Of a stretch of 5,485 nt of DNA, positions 1 through 4,782 are shown one piece after another (within the stretch, counting starts at the first letter, position 1; each line of letters starts with the position of its first letter). The position numbers and the translations under genes are program-made. Below the pieces are notes generated by a model. That model did not search any database. It was not told the DNA's origin and was given only the letters and a program-made list of their open reading frames with translations. Source of the stretch: CAIKMD01 sp036490955 (GTDB lineage Bacteria; Pseudomonadota; Alphaproteobacteria; ATCC43930; CGMCC-115725); the NCBI GenBank assembly GCA_036490955.1, contig DASXCX010000054.1:1-5485 (forward strand), read 5' to 3'.

Positions 1-1
1 T

Positions 2-805
2 CTCCGCACCGAACGTGGGCGGGCTATGCGCAAACTGTCCGAAAACCTCGATGCCTGGGAGGCCTATCAACGCGGTCTATGGCATATGTCGAACGGAGAG
101 ATGGCAGAAAATGAATTGGCGCAAGTCTTCTTCCAACGCGCCATCGACCTTGATCCAAGTTTCGCGGCCGGTCACGGCGCGTTGGCGTGGTCCCACATGA
201 TGGCGGCTTCCATTTTCAGCCGTATGCCCATCGACGAAGGTTGTTTGGTCGCCGAACCACTGCTGCGCCGGGCGACGACGCTTGACGAAAATGATTTGGA
301 AGCACGCGCCCGGCTCGCAATAGCCGCGCTGTTACGGGGCGACTTTGAAGGTGCCTTCGACAACGCGCAACAGGTCCTCGCAGTCAAGGGTACGTGCGCC
401 GAGGCGCTCGGTGTGAAGGGAGCTGTACTCGTATATTCGGGCCGTGGAGAAGAAGGTCGCGCGGCGATCCGCCAGCACCTGACGTTAAGTCGAAATGACC
501 CGGCTCGACCGATACGCCTCTCTCAGCTTGCGTTATCGCTATACCTCGATGGCGACTATCAAGATGCCGCGAACCTGGCGCGGCAAGTCGTGCGACAATA
601 CCCAAGACATCCTGTCGCGTATCGCTGGCTCGCGGCGGCGCTCGGTCAACTCGGCCGGATTGCCGAGGCTGAGGAGGTCCTAGAGCATCTCCGAACAACC
701 GCACCGTCGTCGCTCGACATGTACATACGGCAAAGGCCGGCATACTGCAGTATCGAACACGCGCCACTGCTGGCAGGCCTACGTAAAGCTGGCTGGAAGG
801 AATGA
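2..805 (+). CDS. TPR-repeat C-terminal region of a probable class III adenylate cyclase-type or related signalling protein (5' end outside window)
   Basis: The frame is open from the left edge (codons from position 2, reading LRTERGRA before the first Met at 26), so the ATG at 26 is probably internal and the gene starts upstream. About 267 residues are visible. Counting from the Met at 26, helical TPR-like repeats run at about residues 31-60 (motif FQRAIDLDPSFAAGHGALAW), 76-105, 109-150 and 164-225 (including AEAEEVLEHL). The lead-in ENLDAWEAYQRGLWH and the ending EHAPLLAGLRKAGW match, from memory, the C-terminal tails of Rhizobiales adenylate/guanylate cyclases and winged-helix regulators that carry TPRs. 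TPRs mediate protein contacts; the catalytic or DNA-binding part would lie before the window, so the full function is inference. No signal peptide or membrane segment is visible. Its codon use is looser (more A/T third positions) than that of the minus-strand genes. It converges on the binding-protein gene 40 bases away. TPR call strong; cyclase assignment tentative. Confidence 0.7.
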   Translation, partial: LRTERGRAMRKLSENLDAWEAYQRGLWHMSNGEMAENELAQVFFQRAIDLDPSFAAGHGALAWSHMMAASIFSRMPIDEGCLVAEPLLRRATTLDENDLEARARLAIAALLRGDFEGAFDNAQQVLAVKGTCAEALGVKGAVLVYSGRGEEGRAAIRQHLTLSRNDPARPIRLSQLALSLYLDGDYQDAANLARQVVRQYPRHPVAYRWLAAALGQLGRIAEAEEVLEHLRTTAPSSLDMYIRQRPAYCSIEHAPLLAGLRKAGWKE

Positions 806-820
806 GATATTAGACTACGC

Positions 821-842
821 AGGGGCAACGCCGTTCGCCCCT
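821..842. terminator. GC hairpin between convergent genes, possible bidirectional terminator
   Basis: AGGGGC (821-826) pairs with GCCCCT (837-842), and AAC (827-829) pairs with GTT (833-835). The loop is GCC (830-832), with one bulged C at 836. It lies between the TPR gene stop (803-805) and the stop of the convergent binding-protein gene (846-848), the expected place for a shared terminator. No clear T-tract follows on either strand, so intrinsic termination is uncertain and Rho-dependent ends are equally possible. Confidence 0.4.
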
Positions 843-845
843 CGG

Positions 846-1814
846 CTAGCTCGCCAAATATTTCTCGGTCACGAGCTTCGCCATGTCGGGCTTGGCGTCG
901 AGGATTTTGAGGTCGACGAAGCTCTGCGCCATCACGTCGAGCGATGTCGCATCGAACCTGCCGTCGGCCGAGAACATCGGCATGACGAGATCGTATTCCT
1001 TGCCCTCGGCCGCGGCGTCGACTTGCGTCACCGGCACAATGATCTTCAGCGTCTCTTCGCGGTCGGCGCGCATGAAGGCGACCGACTGGAACCAGCCTTT
1101 CAAGAACGCGCGCACCGCGCCGGGATCGCTTTGGATGAAGCTGTTGGTCGCGAAGATGGCGTGCAGCAGGAAATCCTTCACGTAATCGGCGGTCGGGATC
1201 AGCAGCCGGCCTTCCTTCTTCTCCTCGAGCTCGAAGGCGACCGAGGAGGTGCCGACGATGGCGTCGACCTGATGCGTGCGCAGCGCGGCGATCTGCGCCG
1301 AGAGCTCGCCGCCCAGCGGCACGGTGGTGATGCCGTCCGGCCCCCAGCCCTTCACGTCGGCGAGCTTCTTCACCAGCCAGTCGGTGGTCGAGCCGACGGT
1401 CGAGACCTGCACCTTCTTGCCGCGGAGGTCGGCGGCGGTCTTGAGCGGCGAATCATAGGGCACGATGATGCAAAGCAAGAGCGGCGGGCCGGCGAGCGCC
1501 GCGACGGCGGTGATCGGCACGCCCTTGGCCTCGAAGGCGATGTCGGTGCCGCCGCCGAGATAGATATCCGCCGCGCCGCCGATCAACCCCTGCATCGCCT
1601 TGGCCGAGCCGGCGAAATTCACGATCTCGATGTCGAAGCCGGGGAAGAAGCCCTTGGCCATGCCGACATCGAGCGGCGCGAACGAGATCGCATGCGGATT
1701 GGCCTTGGCGACGCGCAGCGTGGTGGCCGCTCGCGCTGTGTGCGGCGCCGCGAGCGCCGCGATGCCGGATGCGCCGAGGAGCAGCGCAGCGCGGCGGGAG
1801 ATCGAAGAGGTCAT
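846..1814 (-). CDS. ABC-transporter solute-binding protein, NMT1/SsuA/TauA-like, exported
   Basis: This 322-residue periplasmic binding protein should capture a small organic solute and hand it to an ABC permease. The N-terminus has a twin-arginine-like signal (SRRAALLLG, residues 6-14), a hydrophobic stretch to about residue 23, and an AxA cleavage site (A27-R28-A29). The mature part begins TTLRVAKANPHAISFAPLDV and continues with GMAKGFFPGFDIEIV (51-65), GLIGGAADIYLGGG (76-89) and DLRGKKVQVSTVGSTTDW (129-146). This is the pattern of the NMT1/THI5-like fold used for sulfonates, nitrate and thiamine precursors. The ligand cannot be read from sequence. The gene starts 28 bases after the oxygenase stop on the same strand, so the two are probably co-transcribed. 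No strong Shine-Dalgarno precedes the ATG; only a weak GAG lies upstream. No permease or ATPase gene is in the window, and the downstream side is closed by the convergent TPR gene, so this is an orphan binding protein here. Family confident, substrate unknown. Confidence 0.85.
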   Translation of the reverse strand: MTSSISRRAALLLGASGIAALAAPHTARAATTLRVAKANPHAISFAPLDVGMAKGFFPGFDIEIVNFAGSAKAMQGLIGGAADIYLGGGTDIAFEAKGVPITAVAALAGPPLLLCIIVPYDSPLKTAADLRGKKVQVSTVGSTTDWLVKKLADVKGWGPDGITTVPLGGELSAQIAALRTHQVDAIVGTSSVAFELEEKKEGRLLIPTADYVKDFLLHAIFATNSFIQSDPGAVRAFLKGWFQSVAFMRADREETLKIIVPVTQVDAAAEGKEYDLVMPMFSADGRFDATSLDVMAQSFVDLKILDAKPDMAKLVTEKYLAS

Positions 1815-1842
1815 GTCGGAAACTCTGCGTCAGAAGGGATGA

Positions 1843-2868
1843 TCAGGTGCGCAGCCGCTCTTCGGTGCGCGTCGAGAGGCCGGGCTTGCCGGCGCTGGCG
1901 GCGTGGGCGACGAGCGCGCGGTTGTAAGCCTCGGCCTGCACCGGCGCGTAGCGCGGCGGGTTGCCCGGGCTCATGCAGCTCGGCAGGCAGGCGATCTCGG
2001 TCAGGCCTTGCGGATAGGTGAAGAAGGCGAGCGACAAGCGCTCCGCGTCGTTGAAATTCATCACGCGATGGATGCTCGATTTATAGAGATCGTTCGTCCA
2101 CATCGCGAACATGTCGCCGATATTGATGACGAAGCTGCCGGCGAGCGGCGTCACGTCGATCCAATCGCCGGCGGCATTGCGCACCTGCAGCCCGCCGAGC
2201 TGATCCTGCGAGAGCAGCGTGAAGGCGCCGTAATCGGTATGCGGCGAGAAGCTCCAGCGCGCCGGGTCGCGCGTATCCGTGGGGCCGCCGATCTTCGGAT
2301 AGTGGTTGAACATCAAGACGCAGCCGAGATGCGCGAAGGCGGCGTCGAAATAATCCTGGCGCAGATCGAGCGACAGCGCGAAGACGCGGGCGAGCGCGCG
2401 CGTCAGCGCCGCGCGCTTTTCGATATGCGCTTGGAAGAAATCGCGGAAGCCGGGCAGCACGCTGTCATCGGGCCAGCACGACTGGCCGGCGCCGAAATTG
2501 CCGTCTTCCGGCTCGCCCGGGATCGCCTCGCGCGTGCACGAGAAGCGCTCTTTCAGATCGCCCGCTTTGCCGTATTCATTGGCACCGCCCAACGGGAAAT
2601 AGCCATAGCGCGCTTTGTTGAAGAGCAGCGGCTGCTTCTGCGCCAGCGGCAGGCGGAAGAAATCGCGGCCGCGGCTAAGCGTCTCGTCGAGCTCGGCGTT
2701 CGAGATGCCGTGGCCCACGAGATAAAAGAAGCCGATATCGATGCAGACGCGGCGCAACTCGCGCGCCACCGCGGCACGCTCGGTGTCGCTGCCGCCGTCG
2801 AGGAACGGCGCGATATCGATGACGGGCAGCGATTCCAGCGCGTGGCGTGACGAAGCGTCGGGGCTCAT
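1843..2868 (-). CDS. Isopenicillin N synthase-like 2-oxoglutarate/Fe(II)-dependent oxygenase
   Basis: This 341-residue soluble oxygenase belongs to the IPNS/DIOX family, which typically couples 2-oxoglutarate and O2 to oxidation of a small molecule. From the chosen start, the DIOX_N segment LPVIDIAPF lies at residues 14-22 and GFFYLVGHGIS at about 46-56. The C-terminal jelly-roll carries the Fe ligands H210 and D212 (HTDYGAFTLL) and H267 (SSIHRV). R277-x-S279 (RLSLAFF) is the usual 2-oxoglutarate carboxylate site. All key residues are present, so it should be active. The same frame stays open to an ATG at 2931, but that ATG is the edge of a palindromic repeat and the extra 21 residues are not family-like, so 2868 is preferred. 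There is no clear Shine-Dalgarno at 2868. It probably forms a two-gene unit with the downstream binding protein, suggesting it acts on the imported compound (inference). It is distinct from the TauD/TfdA type. The substrate is unknown; antibiotic synthesis should not be assumed. Confidence 0.85.
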   Translation of the reverse strand: MSPDASSRHALESLPVIDIAPFLDGGSDTERAAVARELRRVCIDIGFFYLVGHGISNAELDETLSRGRDFFRLPLAQKQPLLFNKARYGYFPLGGANEYGKAGDLKERFSCTREAIPGEPEDGNFGAGQSCWPDDSVLPGFRDFFQAHIEKRAALTRALARVFALSLDLRQDYFDAAFAHLGCVLMFNHYPKIGGPTDTRDPARWSFSPHTDYGAFTLLSQDQLGGLQVRNAAGDWIDVTPLAGSFVINIGDMFAMWTNDLYKSSIHRVMNFNDAERLSLAFFTYPQGLTEIACLPSCMSPGNPPRYAPVQAEAYNRALVAHAASAGKPGLSTRTEERLRT

Positions 2869-2874
2869 GGGACG

Positions 2875-2903
2875 AAAGTAGAAGCGACCCGGTTTGCGGG
2901 CAA
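2875..2903 (-). promoter_or_regulatory. Candidate sigma70-type promoter for the oxygenase unit
   Basis: On the minus strand TTGCCC (2898-2903) is followed after 17 bases by TACTTT (2875-2880), a fair match to -35 and -10 boxes with ideal spacing. Transcription would begin about 7 bases further on, at or very near the ATG at 2868, which would give a leaderless message and would fit the missing Shine-Dalgarno. This is a pattern match only; such boxes arise by chance. Confidence 0.3.
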
Positions 2904-2909
2904 GGGAGC

Positions 2910-2926
2910 GTTGTTCAGTTAACAAC
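2910..2926. promoter_or_regulatory. Inverted repeat upstream of the oxygenase, possible operator
   Basis: GTTGTT (2910-2915) and AACAAC (2921-2926) form a perfect 6-base inverted repeat around CAGTT. It is AT-rich in a GC-rich setting and lies just upstream of the candidate -35 box of the oxygenase promoter. Its last base overlaps the outer edge of the neighbouring palindromic repeat. It could be a regulator site; no regulator gene is visible nearby. Low confidence. Confidence 0.2.
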
Positions 2927-3002
2927 GTCATGCCCGGCCTTGTGCCGGGTATCCACGAGTTGTTCTACGACGTGGATGGCCGGGACAAGCCCGGCCATGA
3001 CG
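2926..3002. repeat. Two-arm intergenic palindromic repeat, copy A (between eno and oxygenase)
   Basis: Two 32-base arms, 2926-2957 and 2971-3002, are inverted around a 13-base spacer and match at 27 of 32 positions. Both begin CGTCATG at the outer edge and end ATCCACG toward the spacer. Each arm also folds alone: CCCGGC/GCCGGG around CTTGT in the left arm, and GGCCGGG/CCCGGCC around ACAAG in the right. The element therefore has two hairpins inside one larger inverted repeat. It begins 22 bases past the eno stop and may help end or stabilise eno mRNA, although no U-tract follows. Its translation gives the MAGLVPAIHV-type peptide often seen as an artefact in alphaproteobacterial genomes. Confidence 0.85.
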
Positions 3003-3024
3003 ATATTCACTATCCTGTCCGCGC

Positions 3025-4302
3025 TTATCGTTTCAGCGCCGCGCGGCCGAGGTAGCGGGCTTCGGTGCCGAGCGCGTCGGCGATGCGCAGGAGCTGGTTG
3101 TATTTGGCGAGCCGGTCGGAGCGCGACAGCGAGCCGGTCTTGATCTGGCCGCAGTTTGTCGCCACCGCCAGATCGGCGATCGTCGCGTCCTCGGTCTCGC
3201 CCGAGCGATGCGAGAACACGGCGGTATAGCCGGCGCGCTGGGCGGTATCGACGGCTTCGAGCGTCTCGGTCAGCGTGCCGATCTGGTTGAGCTTGATGAG
3301 GATCGAGTTGGCGATGTTCCGCTTGATGCCGTCGCGCAGCCGTACCGGGTTGGTGACGAAGAGATCGTCGCCGACGAGCTGGATTTTCGCGCCCAATTCC
3401 TGGGTCAACGAAGCCCAACCCTCCCAATCGTCCTCGGCCATGCCGTCCTCGATCGAGACGATGGGATAGCGCGCGGCAAGATCGGCCAAGTATTTCACCA
3501 TGCCGGCGCTGTCGAGCTTCTTGCCTTCGCCGTCGAGATTGTATTTGCCGTCCTTATAGAATTCGGTCGAGGCGGCATCGAGCGCGAGCACGACGTCGCT
3601 GCCCGGCTTGTAGCCCGCGGCCGCGATCGCGCGCATGATGAAAGCCAGCGCCTCGTCGGCCGATTTCAGCGCCGGCGCGAAACCGCCTTCATCGCCGACA
3701 TTGGTGTTCATGCCGGCGTCGTGGAGCTGCTTCTTCAGCGCCTGGAACACCTCGGCGCCGCAGCGCAGCGCGTCGGGGAAATTGTCCATCCCGACCGGCA
3801 TGATCATGAATTCCTGGAGATCGATCGGATTGTCGGCATGCACGCCGCCATTGACGATGTTCATCATCGGCGTCGGCAGCACGCGCGCCATCGGCCCGCC
3901 GATGAAGCGATAGAGCGGCTGATGCGCCTCGATCGCCGCCGCCTTGGCCGCGGCGCACGAGACGCCGAGGATCGCATTGGCGCCGAGCCGGGCTTTGTTC
4001 GGCGTGCCGTCGAGCGCGATCATGGTGCGGTCGAGCTTGATCTGCTCGGCCGGCTCGAAGCCGCAGAGCGCGTCGAAGATCTCGCCATTCACCGAGACGA
4101 CCGCTTTGCGGACGCCCTTGCCGCCGAAGCGATGCTTGTCGCCGTCGCGCAACTCGACCGCCTCATGCGCGCCGGTCGACGCGCCCGACGGCACGGCCAT
4201 ACGGCCGATCGCGCCGCTTTCCAGCGTCACCTCGACCTCGACCGTCGGATTGCCGCGGCTGTCGAGGATCTCGCGGGCGTGGATATCGGTGATCGCGCTC
4301 AT
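3025..4302 (-). CDS. eno: Enolase (phosphopyruvate hydratase)
   Basis: Enolase interconverts 2-phosphoglycerate and phosphoenolpyruvate in glycolysis and gluconeogenesis; it is cytoplasmic and usually also part of the RNA degradosome. The 425-residue length is normal. Visible family blocks in order: AREILDSRGNPTVEVEV (9-25), the mobile active-site loop PSGASTGAHEAVELRDGD (38-55), NIVNGGVHADNP (148-159), GDEGGFAP (203-210) with the proton donor E205, and Mg ligands D242 (LALDAAS), E285 (SIEDGMAEDDW) and D312 (GDDLFVTNP). The signature ILIKLNQIGTLTET follows with the general base K337, then SHRSGETED (364-372) and QIKTGSLSRSDRLAKYNQLLRI near the C-terminus. All catalytic residues are intact. 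The frame is open upstream to 4503, but that stretch is translated repeat and nuclease-gene antisense. The start at 4302 gives the family N-terminus and has AAGGAA just upstream. It lies downstream of kdsA and the GIY-YIG gene on the same strand. Confidence 0.98.
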   Translation of the reverse strand: MSAITDIHAREILDSRGNPTVEVEVTLESGAIGRMAVPSGASTGAHEAVELRDGDKHRFGGKGVRKAVVSVNGEIFDALCGFEPAEQIKLDRTMIALDGTPNKARLGANAILGVSCAAAKAAAIEAHQPLYRFIGGPMARVLPTPMMNIVNGGVHADNPIDLQEFMIMPVGMDNFPDALRCGAEVFQALKKQLHDAGMNTNVGDEGGFAPALKSADEALAFIMRAIAAAGYKPGSDVVLALDAASTEFYKDGKYNLDGEGKKLDSAGMVKYLADLAARYPIVSIEDGMAEDDWEGWASLTQELGAKIQLVGDDLFVTNPVRLRDGIKRNIANSILIKLNQIGTLTETLEAVDTAQRAGYTAVFSHRSGETEDATIADLAVATNCGQIKTGSLSRSDRLAKYNQLLRIADALGTEARYLGRAALKR

Positions 4303-4306
4303 GGGT

Positions 4307-4312
4307 TTCCTT
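4307..4312 (-). promoter_or_regulatory. Shine-Dalgarno site that fixes the eno start
   Basis: AAGGAA on the minus strand lies four bases before the ATG at 4300-4302, a good ribosome binding site. It supports the short start over the upstream in-frame ATG at 4503, which would translate through the palindromic repeat. Confidence 0.7.
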
Positions 4313-4329
4313 GGTGCGTTACCTTTTGA

Positions 4330-4413
4330 CGTCATGCCCGGACTTGTTCCGGGCATCCACGAATAGTTGGTTTTAGAAAGACGTGGATGGCCGGGACAAG
4401 CCCGGCCATGACG
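4330..4413. repeat. Two-arm intergenic palindromic repeat, copy B (between GIY-YIG gene and eno)
   Basis: Arms of 32 bases lie at 4330-4361 and 4382-4413 around a 20-base AT-rich spacer. The right arm is identical to the right arm of copy A. The left arm folds as CCCGGA/TCCGGG around CTTGT: relative to copy A the inner pair has changed from C-G to A-T on both sides. The element sits 27 bases before the eno start codon and 11 bases past the nuclease stop, so it is probably transcribed as part of the message. It could act as a processing site or attenuator in the mRNA (inference). Confidence 0.85.
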
Positions 4414-4424
4414 AATAAAAGGAA

Positions 4425-4709
4425 CTAAGCCACCGTATTCGAAATATCGTCCCAATTCGGGTTGCCGGACATGATCAGCCGGACTTTCCACGCGCGCGGC
4501 CAATGCTTCATGGTCTTTTCGCGCTGGATGGCGGCGACGATCTCGTCGTGCTGTTCGGCATAGACGAGGCGCTTGAGGCCGTAGCGTTTGGTGAAGCCGT
4601 CGACGAGGCCTTCGCGGTGTTCATAGGAACGTCGCGCCAGATCGCTTGTGACGCCGACGTAGAGAATGCCGTTCGGCCGATTGGTCATGATGTAAACCCA
4701 ACCGGCCAT
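4425..4709 (-). CDS. Small GIY-YIG nuclease-family protein (UPF0213/YhbQ-like)
   Basis: This 94-residue protein is essentially one GIY-YIG domain, the fold shared with the UvrC N-terminus and homing endonucleases. The two sheet motifs are W4-VYIM (GIY position) and L16-YVGVTSD (YIG position, Y17-V18-G19). They are followed by the basic helix DLARRSYEHREG with the conserved arginine R26/R27, FTKRYGLKRLVYAE (39-52), and REKTMKHWPRAWKVRLI (63-79), in which E64 is the expected metal-binding glutamate. The ending NPNWDDI is typical of this small subfamily. Key residues are present, so nuclease activity is possible, but the biological role of these stand-alone proteins is not well established. GGTGAG just before the ATG may serve as ribosome binding site. 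The gene is closely bracketed by palindromic repeat arms and lies between the housekeeping genes kdsA and eno, which suggests insertion as a cassette (inference). Family confident, function unknown. Confidence 0.9.
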   Translation of the reverse strand: MAGWVYIMTNRPNGILYVGVTSDLARRSYEHREGLVDGFTKRYGLKRLVYAEQHDEIVAAIQREKTMKHWPRAWKVRLIMSGNPNWDDISNTVA

Positions 4710-4729
4710 GGCTCACCCCGGCCCTAAGA

Positions 4730-4761
4730 CGTGGATGCCCGGCACAAGGCCGGGCATGACG
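4730..4761. repeat. Solo arm of the palindromic repeat, copy C (between kdsA and GIY-YIG gene)
   Basis: A single 32-base arm in the same orientation as the right arms of copies A and B. It starts CGTGGATG and ends CATGACG on the plus strand. It folds as GCCCGGC/GCCGGGC around ACAAG, a perfect 7-pair stem. No second arm is recognisable in the bases toward the nuclease gene. It lies 21 bases past the kdsA stop and 20 bases before the GIY-YIG start, so it could also serve as a kdsA 3'-end hairpin. Confidence 0.8.
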
Positions 4762-4782
4762 AAGAAAACGAATGAAGCAGAA

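Noticed and set aside
1023..2021. Plus-strand open frame (332 codons) opposite the binding protein and the oxygenase C-terminus
   Set aside because: It is low-complexity and Arg/Gly/Ala-rich, spans two genuine genes on the other strand, and shows no family motifs.
1903..2850. Plus-strand open frame (315 codons) opposite the oxygenase
   Set aside because: It is an Arg/Ala/Glu-rich shadow of the oxygenase, whose Fe ligands and 2-oxoglutarate site are all in the minus frame.
2926..3002. Repeat copy A as a CRISPR unit or tRNA-like gene
   Set aside because: There is no regular spacer array and no cloverleaf. The structure is two GC hairpins in an inverted pair.
3208..4329. Long plus-strand open frame (373 codons) opposite eno
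   Set aside because: The translation is rich in Arg, Ala, Asp and His with no recognisable fold, the typical antisense shadow of a GC-rich gene. The minus-strand enolase is unmistakable.
4303..4503. N-terminal extension of enolase by 67 codons
   Set aside because: The added residues are translated repeat and nuclease antisense. The family N-terminus and a good AAGGAA site mark the start at 4302.
4425..4709. GIY-YIG gene as UvrC fragment or homing endonuclease
   Set aside because: At 94 residues with its own start and stop and a typical small-subfamily ending, it is a complete stand-alone protein. No intron or intein signs are seen in kdsA or eno.
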